This document shows, piece by piece, positions 21,544-32,137 of a DNA stretch of 64,000 bases. The position numbers and the translations under genes are program-made. Position 1 is the first letter of the stretch, and each line of letters begins with the position of its first letter. Source of the stretch: Thermosynechococcus sp. GTDB taxonomy: Bacteria; Cyanobacteriota; Cyanobacteriia; Thermosynechococcales; Thermosynechococcaceae. The stretch lies in assembly GCF_025999095.1 (NCBI RefSeq), contig NZ_AP024678.1, forward strand, positions 713,527-777,526. Direction: 5' to 3'. The notes below the pieces were generated by a model. The model made no database searches and had not been told where the DNA came from. It was given only the letters and a program-made list of their open reading frames with translations.

Positions 21544-22889
21544 GCTTTGGGTTCCCAGTTGGGTTTGACCACTTGACGACAGCGGGCAATGACAAGGGCG
21601 TTATCCGGTACATCTTCTGTCACTGTCGAACCCGCCGCTACTGTGACATTCTCACCAAGGGTCACGGGCGCCACTAAAACAGTGTTAGCCCCTGTCTTGG
21701 TGCCGCTACCAATATGGGTGGGGTGTTTGCGGACACCATCGTAGTTGGCGGTGATTGTGCCTGCCCCGATATTGACGCGATCGCCCAAGGTGGCATCCCC
21801 CAGATAGGACAAATGGGACGCCTTGGTGTCACTGCCCAACTGCGCTTTTTTGAGCTCCACAAAATTGCCAATGCGACAGTGATCGGCAACCACGCTTTGC
21901 TGGCGGATGTGGGCAAAAGGCCCCACTTGGGTATCCTCGCCAATCTCACTGTCGCTAATCACCGCATAGCGAGCGGTTACCCGTTCGCCAATGACACTAT
22001 TTTCAATCAAGGTGCCAGGGCCAATAATGCTGCCACTGCCAATACGGGTTTGGCCGCGCAGGTGAGTTTGGGGTTCAATCACCACATCCGGTGCGAGCTC
22101 AACGGTATCCTCAATCGTGATACTGGCCGGATCAATTAGGGTCACCCCCGCTTGCATCCAAGCTTTTTTGATTCGATTTTGGAGCACTTGATAGGCTGTT
22201 GCCAACTGCACGCGATCGTTGACGCCCAAAATCTCCTCATAGTCTTCCACGTCCACCGCCATCACGGGACTTAGGGCATTGACGGCATCGGTGAGGTAGT
22301 ATTCCTGCTGATCATTATTGGACTGGAGATGGGGCAACACAGCAGCGAGTTGGGGCCAATGGAAACAATACACCCCAGCATTAATGCGGCGGTTTTGCTT
22401 TTGGGCGGTGGTGCAGTCACGATCCTCAATAATTTGCTTCAGCATATTCTGACTGTCGCAAATCACGCGGCCATAGCCTTGGGGGTTGGGAATTTGTGCC
22501 GTTAAAATGGTGGCCGCATTGTTGTGTTTCTGGTGAACTGCAAGCAAGTGTGCCAGTGTTTGGCCACGCAATAGGGGCACATCGCCATTGAGCACCAAAA
22601 GATGGCCTTCATAGTCCTTGAGGTAGGGCAAAAGCTGCTGCACAGCATGACCTGTTCCCAACTGTTCCCGCTGTTCGACAAATTCCACGTCGGGCCGATC
22701 CGCTAAAGCAGCACGGACAGCGTCTCCCCCATAGCCAATGATCACAAACTGCCGTTGCGGTTGCAGCGATTGAACTTGGTGCAAAACCCAGCCCACCAGC
22801 GATCGCCCACCTAGGGGATGGAGAACTTTTGGCAGTGAGGATTTCATCCGTGTGCCTCGTCCTGCCGCTAAGACTGCCACAATGACCAT
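21540..22889 (-). CDS. glmU: Bifunctional UDP-GlcNAc pyrophosphorylase / GlcN-1-P acetyltransferase
   Basis: Supplies UDP-GlcNAc for peptidoglycan and lipopolysaccharide. The 449-residue protein starts with the nucleotidyltransferase signature [17 protein letters not shown] (residues 6-22), followed by the uridyl-binding domain ([17 protein letters not shown]). From about residue 250 it is a left-handed beta-helix of hexapeptide repeats with the acetyltransferase residues in [17 protein letters not shown]. The frame opens 46 codons earlier, but ATG 22889 is the conserved start. Confidence 0.96.
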   Translation of the reverse strand: MVIVAVLAAGRGTRMKSSLPKVLHPLGGRSLVGWVLHQVQSLQPQRQFVIIGYGGDAVRAALADRPDVEFVEQREQLGTGHAVQQLLPYLKDYEGHLLVLNGDVPLLRGQTLAHLLAVHQKHNNAATILTAQIPNPQGYGRVICDSQNMLKQIIEDRDCTTAQKQNRRINAGVYCFHWPQLAAVLPHLQSNNDQQEYYLTDAVNALSPVMAVDVEDYEEILGVNDRVQLATAYQVLQNRIKKAWMQAGVTLIDPASITIEDTVELAPDVVIEPQTHLRGQTRIGSGSIIGPGTLIENSVIGERVTARYAVISDSEIGEDTQVGPFAHIRQQSVVADHCRIGNFVELKKAQLGSDTKASHLSYLGDATLGDRVNIGAGTITANYDGVRKHPTHIGSGTKTGANTVLVAPVTLGENVTVAAGSTVTEDVPDNALVIARCRQVVKPNWEPKA

Positions 22890-23100
22890 GGATTTGTTGT
22901 GCCTCAATGAGCAAAGGGATGGCGAACTAGCACTCCTGGGGGGAAGCAGCCCAGCATCAGCGCCATGCACAATTGGAGTATACCAAGGTTGCGGTAGCCA
23001 AAGATAGCAGCCCCACGGGCGAGTCAAGGCGCCCAGGATGAATCAACTGTACCAAAATCCAGTAAGGTTGATGCAGTAGTTGACGAGTCACTCACAGTCC

Positions 23101-23829
23101 ATGACCGCTTCAAAATCAACCAAGCGACCTGTCCCCTTGGCGGCTCAGTTCCTAAAACTGGTGGGAATGATCCTACTCCTCACCTTTTTGGTCGAGTGGG
23201 GTATTCTCTTTATTACTCCCCAGTTCAATAACAGCCAGTGGCAACTCACGGTTGTCAACCAATTCATTGAGCGCGGCGCCACCCCCTTGATTGGCTTTGT
23301 CTTTATCTACACTGGCTTTTGGATTCAAGCGGTCTCTGGGAGTGCTACGCAGCCGGAGCCCGGGGAACCTGCCCTGAAGGATTGGCGATTTTGGGTCTTT
23401 GTCCTCTCCAGTTTGCTGGGATTGCTGTGCCTGCTGGGGATTCCTCTCTACCTATCCATTACAGGCCAAATTACGGAACAGGCGGTCAACCAAATCAATC
23501 AAGAGGCGGCACAGGCAGAAATTCGGGTGGAGCAGGAACAGCAGCAAATCAAACAACTGGCCAGTAGCGGTCAATTGCAGCAACTCCTGAAAAGCAATCA
23601 ACTGCCCCCCGATCAACGGGCAATTCTTGAGCAGTTACAAAAAGACCCCCAAGCCCTCGAGAAACAAGCGGGTCAGGCACGGGAGCGCATCCGCACTCAA
23701 CAACAGGAGGCGGTCAATCGGGCGCAACAGGAAGCTTTTTTGAATCGTCTAAGGGTAGGCATTCGTAGTTTTCTCTTGGCAGTGGGCTTTATTACCATTG
23801 GTTGGAGTGGTCTGCGCGAGCACCGCTAG
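23101..23829 (+). CDS. HpsJ-family membrane protein
   Basis: A protein of about 242 residues with four membrane helices: near residues 17-40, 60-80 and 100-125, plus one at the C-terminus (FLLAVGFITIGW). Between the third and fourth lies a long Gln/Glu-rich soluble helix (residues 135-215) predicted to be a coiled coil. The architecture matches the family annotated HpsJ, first linked to hormogonium polysaccharide in Nostoc; in a unicellular host the role is unknown. ATG 23101 preferred over TTG 23080. The next gene follows after 37 bases. Confidence 0.75.
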   Translation: MTASKSTKRPVPLAAQFLKLVGMILLLTFLVEWGILFITPQFNNSQWQLTVVNQFIERGATPLIGFVFIYTGFWIQAVSGSATQPEPGEPALKDWRFWVFVLSSLLGLLCLLGIPLYLSITGQITEQAVNQINQEAAQAEIRVEQEQQQIKQLASSGQLQQLLKSNQLPPDQRAILEQLQKDPQALEKQAGQARERIRTQQQEAVNRAQQEAFLNRLRVGIRSFLLAVGFITIGWSGLREHR

Positions 23830-23866
23830 GCGTTGTTACCATTGCCACCTACCTGAGGAGTGAAGT

Positions 23867-25036
23867 ATGGTTTACCTCATCGTGCGTTGGCGCCTTCTGT
23901 CGCAGTCGGTGGGTCTTGGCTGTTTGATCAGCTTGCTCCTACCACTGACGGCCGCAGCAGTGGAATTGCGGGTTGCGGTTTTGGAGCGGGTGCATCAAGT
24001 AACAATGGGTAGCTCCACCCCAGCGCAATTGCGGGATGAGGCGGGTCGGGTCCTGACAGTGGCACCGCAGCAGCGTATTACCGCCGTCCTCACAGGGGCT
24101 GGCGTACAAGCAGGGGGTGTGCGTGGCCGGCAAGTTTTCCTCGAACCTCGAGACAATGGCCTCGTGCGAGTGGGCGATCGCTGGTATCGCGGGCGGTTGC
24201 AATTGGTGAGTACCAATGAGGGGATTCTCGCCATCAACCTTGTGGATTTAGAGGAGTATCTGCCCAGTGTAGTGGGTAAGGAAATGTATCCCTCCTGGCC
24301 GCTAGAAGCCCTCAAAGCCCAAGCAGTGGCCTCCCGTTCTTTTGTTCTCTTTCGGCGCGATCGCGAACGCCGTCGGCCGGGCAGCCTTTTTGATGTCGGT
24401 GCCACCGTTACTCATCAGGTGTATGGGGGGGTAAGTTCAGAAACCGCCAGTACCCTAGCCGCCGTTGCCGCTACCCGCGGTCAAGTGCTGACCTACAATG
24501 GCCGAATTATTGAAGCGCTCTTTCATGCCTCCTCTGGCGGGCACACAGAAAATTCAGAAGACGTTTGGCAAACGGTGATTCCCTACCTGCGCGGTACCCC
24601 TGACTTTGACCAAGTCTTCCCCAACTTTCAATGGACGGTTCGTTTTACAGCCGCACAACTGCAACAACGCCTCCCCGGTATTGGTTCAATTGTTGCTTTG
24701 CGCCCGCTGCAGCTGACGCCCCAAGGCCGGATTCTGTCAATGCAAATTCTCGGTACTGCTGGCAGCCGCACTATTTCCGGCAGTGAACTCCGGCGCGTGT
24801 TGGGACTGCGCAGTACCCTACTGACGATTAGGCCAGAATATGGCAATGTGGCCAGTCAAAGGGCTCAAAGTGTGCCAGTGGCCTTTACAATTACTGGACG
24901 GGGTCACGGCCATGGCCTGGGCATGAGTCAATGGGGTGCCTACGGTATGGCATTGCAGGGTTACACCTACGACCAAATTTTGGGGCATTATTACCAAGGC
25001 GTTACATTGAGTGTATTGGACACAACTCAGCGTTGA
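23867..25036 (+). CDS. SpoIID/LytB domain protein
   Basis: A 389-residue exported protein: signal peptide to about residue 33 (LLLPLTAAAV), a beta-rich N-terminal region, then the SpoIID core with VVGKEMYPSWPLEALKAQAVASRSF near residue 130, SSGGHTENSEDVW near 225 and the conserved GRGHGHGLGMSQWGAYGMA near 345. SpoIID of Bacillus is a lytic transglycosylase acting on denuded peptidoglycan; non-sporulating cyanobacteria keep homologues thought to remodel the cell wall. The catalytic Glu is likely the one in GKEMYP. Preceded by TGAGGAG. Confidence 0.9.
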   Translation: MVYLIVRWRLLSQSVGLGCLISLLLPLTAAAVELRVAVLERVHQVTMGSSTPAQLRDEAGRVLTVAPQQRITAVLTGAGVQAGGVRGRQVFLEPRDNGLVRVGDRWYRGRLQLVSTNEGILAINLVDLEEYLPSVVGKEMYPSWPLEALKAQAVASRSFVLFRRDRERRRPGSLFDVGATVTHQVYGGVSSETASTLAAVAATRGQVLTYNGRIIEALFHASSGGHTENSEDVWQTVIPYLRGTPDFDQVFPNFQWTVRFTAAQLQQRLPGIGSIVALRPLQLTPQGRILSMQILGTAGSRTISGSELRRVLGLRSTLLTIRPEYGNVASQRAQSVPVAFTITGRGHGHGLGMSQWGAYGMALQGYTYDQILGHYYQGVTLSVLDTTQR

Positions 25037-25088
25037 CGAGCTTGATGCCCCTCGCCTATGCTGCCCCTAGTGGTATGGGGTCAAGGTT

Positions 25089-25727
25089 GTGGTCTTAACA
25101 CTCTATTTCTTGCGCCATGGGCAAACTAGCTTTAGTCGCGCCAATGCCTACTGTGGAGAACTGGATCCACCCTTGACGGATGCTGGCCTAGCAATGGCTG
25201 AAGCTTTTGCTGAGCACTATGCCCAGTTGCCTTGGCAGGCAGTCTTTGTCAGCCCAATGGTGCGAACTCGAACCACAGCACAGCCCCTGTGCGATCGCCT
25301 GGGTCTCCAGATGCAGATCCGCGACGGTCTGCGGGAAATTCACTATGGTCAGTGGGAAGGCCTCTCCCCCCAAGAGGTAAATGCCAAGTTTCACGATGAC
25401 TATGTGCGCTGGCTGGCGGATCCGGGCTGGAATGCCCCCACGGGCGGTGAGCGGGGGATTGACATCTACCACCGCAGTAATGCCGTCCTCTTAGAAATTG
25501 AACGGGAGTATCCCGACGGCAATGTGCTGCTTGTTTCCCACAAAGCCACCATTCGGATTATGCTCTGTGGTCTGCTTGGGATTGATGTGGGACGGTTTCG
25601 CGATCGCCTTGCTGCCCCAGTGGCCAGTGTCAGTATTGTGGAATATACCTCCCGTGGACCACTGCTCCTTGCCCTGGCGGAGCGATCGCACCTGAGTCCA
25701 GAGTTGCGCCAGTTGCCGGGCACCTAA
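25089..25727 (+). CDS. Histidine phosphatase family protein
   Basis: A 212-residue phosphoglycerate-mutase-fold phosphatase. It has the phospho-His motif FLRHGQT near residue 8, the second Arg in SPMVRTRTTAQPL near 57, the Glu in REIHYGQWEGL near 83, and the second His in VSHKATIR near 153. Substrate unknown; cyanobacterial members range from phosphoserine phosphatase to cobalamin-type phosphatases. The start is GTG 25089, directly before the first strand. Stands alone between the SpoIID gene and the convergent frr-pyrH operon. Confidence 0.88.
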   Translation: MVLTLYFLRHGQTSFSRANAYCGELDPPLTDAGLAMAEAFAEHYAQLPWQAVFVSPMVRTRTTAQPLCDRLGLQMQIRDGLREIHYGQWEGLSPQEVNAKFHDDYVRWLADPGWNAPTGGERGIDIYHRSNAVLLEIEREYPDGNVLLVSHKATIRIMLCGLLGIDVGRFRDRLAAPVASVSIVEYTSRGPLLLALAERSHLSPELRQLPGT

Positions 25728-25739
25728 CCTATACGGTAC

Positions 25740-26288
25740 CTATACGGTCATAATATCCTTTTCTTTTTCGGCAAGGAGGGCGTCAATTTTGCCGATGTAC
25801 TTGTCGGTGAGCTTTTGCACTTTCTCTTGCAAATCCTTGACTTCATCTTCGGTGAGTTCTCCGGCTTTACCCGCCTTTTTGATGTGGTCAATGGCATCGC
25901 GGCGGATGTTGCGAATGGCAACTTTGCCCCCTTCAGCAATTTTGGCGGCAGTTTTCACCAATTCTTTGCGTCGCTCCGTGGTCAAGGGGGGAATGTTGAG
26001 GCGGACGCTAGAGCCATCATTGTTGGGCGTCAACCCCAAGTCAGAGAGTTGAATGGCTTTTTCAATGCTGGCCAATGTGGAGCGATCGTAGGGCTGAATC
26101 AAAATCGTGGTCGCATCGGGGGTGGAGATATTGGCCAAGGAGCGCAGGGGAGTTTCAGTGCCGTAGTAGTCCACCATGACCCGGTCTAATAACGCCGCGT
26201 TGGCGCGACCCGTGCGAATGCTATTGAAGTCATGCTGGGTTGCTTCAACCGATTTTTGCATCCGCTCTTCGACATCAGCTAATTTCAC
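25740..26288 (-). CDS. frr: Ribosome recycling factor
   Basis: Splits the post-termination ribosome together with EF-G. From GTG 26288 the protein has 182 residues, the normal family length, with the signatures [21 protein letters not shown] and the C-terminal [20 protein letters not shown]. The upstream in-frame codons are rejected because GTG 26288 has a strong ribosome site (GGAGGCTCCT) and the correct length. It overlaps the pyrH 3' end by 14 bases: the conserved pyrH-frr operon. Confidence 0.95.
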   Translation of the reverse strand: MKLADVEERMQKSVEATQHDFNSIRTGRANAALLDRVMVDYYGTETPLRSLANISTPDATTILIQPYDRSTLASIEKAIQLSDLGLTPNNDGSSVRLNIPPLTTERRKELVKTAAKIAEGGKVAIRNIRRDAIDHIKKAGKAGELTEDEVKDLQEKVQKLTDKYIGKIDALLAEKEKDIMTV

Positions 26289-27003
26289 AGGAGCCTCCAA
26301 CCATCGTACCAATGGGTTCCCCAATCAACGCGCGGTAGATGTTACCGGCTGTTTCTAAGCTAAACACAATAATGGGGATATCATTATCTTTACACAGCGC
26401 GATCGCTGTACTGTCCATCACCGCCAAGTTATGGGTGAGGGCGTGGGTGTAGGTGAGACTACGGTAGCGACGCGCGTTAGGATTTTTGTGGGGATCAGCG
26501 TCATAGACGCCATCGACCTTAGTGGCTTTGAAGATCACTTCGGCATCAATTTCGGCAGCGCGCAGGGCCGCGGTTGTGTCCGTGGTAAAAAAGGGATTGC
26601 CTGACCCTGCCCCAAAGATCACCACCCTTCCCTTTTCTAGGTGACGAATGGCACGGCGGCGAATATAGGGTTCGGCCACCTCCTGCATGGCGATCGCAGT
26701 TTGCACTCGTGTGGGCACATTCATCTGTTCAAGGGCATCCTGAAGGGTCATGGCATTCATAACCGTGGCAATCATACCGATGTAGTCTGCGGTTGCCCGA
26801 TCCATGCCAGCAGCCGCTCCTTTCATACCACGAAAGATATTGCCACCCCCCACCACAATGGCGGTTTGCACTCCCGCCTGCACCACCTGAGCGATTTCAC
26901 TGGCAAATGCCTGCACCACTTTTGGATCAATGCCGTAGTTCAGGTTGCCCATGAGGGCTTCACCGCTCAATTTGAGCAATACGCGGCGATATTTAGGATT
27001 CAT
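26275..27003 (-). CDS. pyrH: Uridylate kinase
   Basis: Phosphorylates UMP to UDP. The 242-residue amino-acid-kinase-fold protein starts [14 protein letters not shown], has the glycine loop [10 protein letters not shown] near residue 54, [17 protein letters not shown] near 132 and [12 protein letters not shown] near 160. First gene of the pyrH-frr operon; its own upstream region (27004-27055) abuts tRNA-Arg, which is on the same strand. Confidence 0.96.
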   Translation of the reverse strand: MNPKYRRVLLKLSGEALMGNLNYGIDPKVVQAFASEIAQVVQAGVQTAIVVGGGNIFRGMKGAAAGMDRATADYIGMIATVMNAMTLQDALEQMNVPTRVQTAIAMQEVAEPYIRRRAIRHLEKGRVVIFGAGSGNPFFTTDTTAALRAAEIDAEVIFKATKVDGVYDADPHKNPNARRYRSLTYTHALTHNLAVMDSTAIALCKDNDIPIIVFSLETAGNIYRALIGEPIGTMVGGSCEIS

Positions 27004-27055
27004 TGCGAGGATTCTTGCACTCCAATACGCTCCCCATCAACGATAGCAGGTTAGA

Positions 27056-27129
27056 CGCGCCCGGTTGGACTCGAACCAACGACCAATCGCTTAGAAGGCG
27101 AGTGCTCTATTCCGCTGAGCTACGGGCGC
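27056..27129 (-). tRNA. tRNA-Arg (anticodon TCT)
   Basis: On the minus strand a 74-nt cloverleaf: acceptor GCGCCCG/CGGGCGC, D arm GCTC/GAGC, anticodon loop CTTCTAA (anticodon TCT) and T arm GTTGGTTCGAGTCCAAC. It reads AGA and AGG codons. The outermost anticodon-stem pair is a mismatch. No CCA encoded. It lies upstream of pyrH on the same strand. Confidence 0.94.
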
Positions 27130-27188
27130 ATTTTTCAATATTTTCCCACACGGCATAAGCTGAAGATAATATCTGGCTAGTTAGGACG

Positions 27189-27884
27189 ATGCCGATGGAT
27201 CTAACTTCTCCGCCTTCTCGTTTGCTTTTGGTCTGCGCTGACAACCACTTGTCGCAACGCATGGGGCAAGACCTTCAGGCAGCGGGTTACGATCCAGTGA
27301 TTGCGACAACAGAAAAAGAATGTCACTTGGCCTGTGCTGAATGGCAGCCTGCCTTGATTATCATGGACCGCTATTTGGGACGGCTCAACAGTATGGAGTT
27401 GTGCCAGCAGCTGCGTCAGCAGGGGATCAGTCTGCCAATTCTACTAATGCTGGAGAGCGATCGCCTCGAAGATCGGGTCGCTGTCCTGGAGTCAGGGGCT
27501 GATGATTATCTATTGCTGCCCTACAGTCCCAAGTCTTTTCTCCAGATGATTCAGCTCTACCTGAAGCCACCGGTGACCCAAAGTGAGGTGTTGCGATTTG
27601 ATAATTTGACCCTCGATTTATTGACGCGGCGAGCAGAGCGCAATGGGCGCATAATCGACCTTACGATGAAGGAGTATGAACTGCTGAAGTTTCTCATGGA
27701 GCACCCCCGCGAAGTCCTCACCCGTGAGCAAATTTTAGAAAACGTCTGGGGCTATGACTTTTTGGGTGAATCCAACGTCATTGAAGTCTATATTCGTTAC
27801 CTGCGGTTAAAGATTGAACCCGATGGTGAAAAACGGTTGATTCACACAGTGCGAGGAGTGGGCTATGTTCTCCGTGAAGCCTAA
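27189..27884 (+). CDS. OmpR-family response regulator with degenerate receiver
   Basis: A 231-residue DNA-binding regulator. Residues 10-125 form a receiver domain with the phospho-acceptor position kept (D60 in LIIMD), but other pocket residues are changed: the acidic pair reads C-A-D-N at 16-19, the conserved Thr is Leu88, and the conserved Lys is Leu110 in DDYLLLP. Residues 135-229 are a classic winged-helix OmpR output domain (LTMKEYELLKFLMEHPREVLTREQILENVWGYDF). This pattern recalls NblR, the phosphorylation-independent cyanobacterial regulator of phycobilisome breakdown and stress survival, but identity is not proven. The 3' end overlaps the DUF192 gene by 20 bases. Confidence 0.85.
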   Translation: MPMDLTSPPSRLLLVCADNHLSQRMGQDLQAAGYDPVIATTEKECHLACAEWQPALIIMDRYLGRLNSMELCQQLRQQGISLPILLMLESDRLEDRVAVLESGADDYLLLPYSPKSFLQMIQLYLKPPVTQSEVLRFDNLTLDLLTRRAERNGRIIDLTMKEYELLKFLMEHPREVLTREQILENVWGYDFLGESNVIEVYIRYLRLKIEPDGEKRLIHTVRGVGYVLREA

Positions 27885-28377
27885 GTTACGCTGGCTGGTT
27901 CTGGGATTGGTGACGTTGGGGTTCCTCCTAGGGTGTCAAAACCTGAGCCAAGGGGATCCAGCAACCCCGCCTCCAAGGGTTGGCGGCATTCCCCAATATC
28001 TACCGATTACGGCCAAGGCGCGCATTCACGATACCTGGATTCAATTGGAAGTGGCGCGCACGCCAGCCCAGCAGCAGTTGGGCTTGATGTTTCGCCCAGA
28101 ATTGCCGGGCGATCGCGGCATGCTGTTTCCGATGGCTGCGCCCCACGTGGCCAGCTTCTGGATGAAAAATTGCCTCATCCCCCTCGACTTGATTTTTCTT
28201 AGGGATGGGAAAGTGGTAGCGATCGCCCCCGCCGCCCCCCCTTGCCCAACCCTCCCTTGCCCCACCTATGAATCTGGGGTTCCCGTGGATGCGGTTTTAG
28301 AGCTGGCGGGTGGCCGCGCCGCTGAATTGGGGCTCAAGGTCAATGACCCTGTAGAGATACAGTACTTGGCGCCTTGA
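27865..28377 (+). CDS. DUF192 family lipoprotein
   Basis: A 170-residue exported protein: positively charged start, hydrophobic segment and lipobox-like LLGC at about residue 29. The DUF192 domain follows (LEVARTPAQQQLGLMFRPELPGDRGMLF near 60-85; FWMKNCLIPLDLIFL near 95-110; VLELAGGRAAELGL near the end). Structure and role of DUF192 are poorly understood. It overlaps the regulator gene by 20 bases and so is probably cotranslated with it. Confidence 0.85.
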   Translation: MFSVKPKLRWLVLGLVTLGFLLGCQNLSQGDPATPPPRVGGIPQYLPITAKARIHDTWIQLEVARTPAQQQLGLMFRPELPGDRGMLFPMAAPHVASFWMKNCLIPLDLIFLRDGKVVAIAPAAPPCPTLPCPTYESGVPVDAVLELAGGRAAELGLKVNDPVEIQYLAP

Positions 28378-28615
28378 GTAACGATCGGGCGTGCTTAACG
28401 CTTAAAAGCATTATCTAAAACATTATCCAAAGTGATTAAATATTTTGTGCTCTAGTTTTGGCCCTAGATCCCGCGGTGGCCTAGCCTCTTCTACCGCCCT
28501 TGGAGCTCCCTCATAGGATTCTCCCATAGAACGATTGGCGCTTTCTCCCCGGAACTTGTTGGGGGGACGTTGCGGCCCTCGTTTTCTAACTATGCTAACT
28601 ATTAACTCGTGTCTT

Positions 28616-31279
28616 TTAGGAGGCGGTGACGGTGGCGCGATCGCCTGTCGCCGCAGGGCTGACTGCACTAAAGGTCAACTCACTACCCACCAAATCCACC
28701 AAAATCGTATCGCCAGGGGTAAAGACCTCCTCCAGAAGCTTCACGGCCAGGGGGTTCTCCAATTCCCGTTGAATGGCGCGCTTTAGGGGACGTGCCCCAT
28801 AGACTGGATCAAAGCCCACCGCCACTAAATGATCGAGCGCTACTGGGGTGAGGCGCAGGTGAATTTTTTGATCCGCAAGGAGTTTTTCCACCCGTCGCAG
28901 TTGAATTTGGGCAATCTGAGCTAGTTCAGTTCGCCCGAGCCCGTGGAAGAGGATCACGTCATCAATGCGGTTGAGAAATTCGGGGCGAAAATACTTTTGG
29001 GCACTTTGGAGCACCCGTTGGCGCATTTCCTCATAGCGGCTGTCATCCCCCGCCAAATCTAAGATATGCTCGCTGCCCAGGTTACTGGTCATAATGATCA
29101 CGGTATTGCGGAAGTCCACCGTCCGCCCTTGGGAATCAGTAATGCGGCCATCATCCAGCACCTGCAAGAGTACATTAAAGACTTCGGGATGGGCTTTTTC
29201 TACCTCGTCAAATAGAACCACGGCATAGGGACGACGGCGGATGGCTTCGGTGAGTTGACCGCCACTGTCAAAGCCAACATATCCCGGCGGTGCGCCAATC
29301 ATGCGGGAGACGGCATGTTTTTCCATGTACTCCGACATATCAATGCGCACCAAGGCATTTTCATCATCAAAAAGGGCTTCGGCAAGGGCACGGGCCAGTT
29401 CCGTTTTGCCAACGCCTGTGGGTCCCATAAAGAGGAATGAACCAATGGGACGGGCAGGGTCTTTCATGCCAGCTCGGGCGCGGCGGATGGCCGCGGCCAC
29501 GGCGGCCACGGCATCGGTTTGACCAATCACCCGCTGATGGAGGACTTGTTCCAGCTGCAGGAGTTTTTGGCGTTCTGAGGCCATGAGTTTTTGCAGGGGA
29601 ATTCCCGTCCACTTGGCAACAATTTCGGCAATGTCAGCCTCGGTGACTTGATCGCGCAAGAAGGTGCCACCTGCGGCCTGAAGTTCCAAAAGTTGTGCTT
29701 CTGTGGCCTCCAGTTCCCGTTGCAGGGTTTCTAAACGACCATATTTGAGTTGCGCGGCTTTGTTGAGGTTGTAGTCCCGCTCTGCTTGCTCAATTTGCAG
29801 CTTCACTTGGTCTTCTTCTTCCTTGAGGCTGTTGATGCGCTCTAGCAGTTCTTTTTCTGCTTGCCAGCGGGCTTGCATAGCCTGTTGTCGCGGTTGCAGT
29901 TGGGCAATTTCTGCTTCGATGCGCTGCAGGCGATCGCGCGTGGCCTGTAGTGGTGCTTGGCTCAAGGGCAGGTTTTCTTCCTGTTTGAGGGAGAGTCTCT
30001 CCATTTCTAGTTGCCGCAGGCGCCGCTCAAGGGCTTCCAGTTCAGCGGGCTTGGTGGTAATTTCCATTTTGAGTTTGGCGGCTGCCTCATCCACCAGGTC
30101 AATGGCCTTATCGGGGAGGTAGCGATCGCTAATATACCGATCCGAAAGCATCGCCGCGGCCACCAATGCCGAATCGGTGATCTTAACGTTGTGGTGAATT
30201 TCATAGCGATCCTTGAGGCCGCGCAAAATGGAGATCGTATCCTCAACACTGGGCTGGCCAATATACACCTGCTGAAAGCGGCGTTCTAAGGCAGCATCTT
30301 TCTCAATGTATTTGCGATATTCATCTAGGGTGGTAGCGCCAATGCAGCGTAGCTCTCCCCGTGCCAACATCGGTTTGAGTAAGTTGCTGGCATCCATCGA
30401 GGAGTTTTGATTGGCGCCGGCACCGACAACCGTATGCAGTTCATCAATAAAGAGGACAATTTGGCCATCGGAATGGGTGACCTCATGGAGCACAGCCTTG
30501 AGGCGATCTTCAAAATCACCGCGAAACTTGGCGCCTGCAACCAGACTCCCGAGATCTAGGGAAATGAGCCGCCGATTTTTCAGGGATTCCGGTACATCCC
30601 CATTGATGATCCGCTGAGCCAGGCCCTCGGCAATGGCGGTTTTGCCCACGCCGGGTTCACCAATGAGAACGGGATTGTTTTTGGTACGGCGGGAGAGAAC
30701 TTGAATCACGCGGCGGATTTCTTCGTCGCGGCCAATGACGGGATCCAATTTGCCTTGGCGGGCGGCTTCGGTGAGATCGCGCCCGTATTTTTCAAGGGCG
30801 GCGTACTTGTTTTCAGGGTTTTGATCTAGGACTTTTTGAGCACCGCGAATGGCTTTGACGGCAGCAGCCAACTGCTCGCGATCGCAATTTAAGGCACGGA
30901 AAAGGCGTTGACCGATCCGGCGATCGCCCACAAAAGCCAGTAAAAGATGCTCAATGGAAATGAATTGATCCCCTTGCTCTTGGCGCAGGCGATCGGCCTC
31001 ATCAAGGAGTGCATCCAAACTACGACCACAGTAGAGTTCGCTGCCTGCGAGAACGCGGGGCTGTTGCTTGGCAAAATCCATCAGCCGCTTGAGCACCCAT
31101 TCGGTGTCAATATCTGCCCGCTCAAAGATCAGTTGCCCTAATCCCTCTTCCCGCAGTAGGGCAATCATGACGTGCTCTGTTTCCAGATATTGGCTGCGAT
31201 ATTCCCGTGCCACATCTTGGGACTTAACAATGGCTTCCCATGCCTTATCAGTAAACTTTGTTGGATCCGTTGGTTGCAT
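28616..31279 (-). CDS. clpB: ClpB disaggregase (AAA+ chaperone)
   Basis: Heat-shock disaggregase working with DnaK. From ATG 31279 it has about 887 residues: a Clp-N domain, AAA-1 with Walker [17 protein letters not shown] and Walker [15 protein letters not shown], the long coiled-coil middle domain (around residues 400-530, rich in Glu/Arg/Leu) and AAA-2 with [16 protein letters not shown]. The N-terminus [17 protein letters not shown] is the cyanobacterial ClpB form. The upstream ATG 31297 would add six residues and is less likely. Cyanobacteria carry two ClpB paralogues; which this is cannot be settled here. No CIRCE element was recognised upstream. Confidence 0.95.
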   Translation of the reverse strand: MQPTDPTKFTDKAWEAIVKSQDVAREYRSQYLETEHVMIALLREEGLGQLIFERADIDTEWVLKRLMDFAKQQPRVLAGSELYCGRSLDALLDEADRLRQEQGDQFISIEHLLLAFVGDRRIGQRLFRALNCDREQLAAAVKAIRGAQKVLDQNPENKYAALEKYGRDLTEAARQGKLDPVIGRDEEIRRVIQVLSRRTKNNPVLIGEPGVGKTAIAEGLAQRIINGDVPESLKNRRLISLDLGSLVAGAKFRGDFEDRLKAVLHEVTHSDGQIVLFIDELHTVVGAGANQNSSMDASNLLKPMLARGELRCIGATTLDEYRKYIEKDAALERRFQQVYIGQPSVEDTISILRGLKDRYEIHHNVKITDSALVAAAMLSDRYISDRYLPDKAIDLVDEAAAKLKMEITTKPAELEALERRLRQLEMERLSLKQEENLPLSQAPLQATRDRLQRIEAEIAQLQPRQQAMQARWQAEKELLERINSLKEEEDQVKLQIEQAERDYNLNKAAQLKYGRLETLQRELEATEAQLLELQAAGGTFLRDQVTEADIAEIVAKWTGIPLQKLMASERQKLLQLEQVLHQRVIGQTDAVAAVAAAIRRARAGMKDPARPIGSFLFMGPTGVGKTELARALAEALFDDENALVRIDMSEYMEKHAVSRMIGAPPGYVGFDSGGQLTEAIRRRPYAVVLFDEVEKAHPEVFNVLLQVLDDGRITDSQGRTVDFRNTVIIMTSNLGSEHILDLAGDDSRYEEMRQRVLQSAQKYFRPEFLNRIDDVILFHGLGRTELAQIAQIQLRRVEKLLADQKIHLRLTPVALDHLVAVGFDPVYGARPLKRAIQRELENPLAVKLLEEVFTPGDTILVDLVGSELTFSAVSPAATGDRATVTAS

Positions 31280-31375
31280 AGTGATAATTGCGGGCAAACC
31301 CCCAGCGACCGTGAATGCATTATGCCATCATCTTCAGTGTAACCAACAGGCCACCACCCCACCCACAGAGATGAC

Positions 31376-32135
31376 TTACAGCGGTGGCAAATAGAGAAAC
31401 TCCCGCAGGAGATTAGCCAATTTTTTCTCGCTGCTATAGTCAGCCCTGTAGCTCCATCGCAGGGGGACTGTGTCGCCAGAGGTCATGTGCACCACGACGC
31501 GAGAGAAACGATCGCCCTCATAATTCTTATAGCTTTCAATGGCAATGTCCCTAATTTCGCGCAAGGGCAATTCCTTGCGAGTGCGGTGGAAAAAATTCCC
31601 ACGGCGAATTGTCAAGGTGCCACTGCCCCGATCTAAATCCAACGCTAAGAGAGGGGCGAAGGAAATTAGACTCATGCCTACAAGAAAGAACACCCCTGCA
31701 ATGATCCCTACTATCCAGCGATCGTCCACACGGGCTGAAAGTTCGGTTTGATTGGGATTCCTTAAGAATTGGTTAATTTGCTGTACCACGGCGGCGCGAT
31801 CGCCCCGCTGTGAGGCAGTATTACCCAATAGGATTGACTTGCCCGCCACTTCAAGAACAACGCCGTACCAGCGATCGCCCTCACTGTCAATGTCCTCCTC
31901 CAAACTTTGCCTGTCGTAGGACAGAAAGAGGAATTTTCACCCGTTCTTGGATTACGAGAGAGGTTGTCGTGGCAATACACTCATAGGGTAGGGTTTGGCG
32001 TTGGCAGTGGATTTCCGCAACTGTAAAGGAGCTTAGTATCAGCAGCGTATGCACAAGAAACATCCCACCCAGAAAATACTCCATCAAGGATCTCTCCCGT
32101 AAGCGCAGATAGTTCGTTTGCGCCAGTCTCTTCAC
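31376..32135 (-). pseudogene. Small membrane protein gene split by a frameshift
   Basis: Two overlapping minus-strand frames look like halves of one gene. The first (32135-31887, 82 aa) starts normally and has one membrane helix (MEYFLGGMFLVHTLLILSS) and a CQRQ segment. It then runs into a stop directly after QAKFGGGH. The second (from about 31903) has no good start but continues as LEEDIDSEGDRWYGVVL. It goes on with a two-membrane-segment domain (IIAGVFFLVGMSLISFAPLLAL) and a PH-like fold (LTIRRGNFFHRTRKELPLREIRDI). Removing one base near 31905 (AAAGTTTGG) joins them. This order (helix, beta domain, DDRW, helix, PH-like repeat) matches a cyanobacterial family I recall but cannot name. A sequencing error is the alternative. 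Located 2 bases after the gene before it, in an operon with the channel gene. Confidence 0.6.
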
Positions 32136-32137
32136 GG

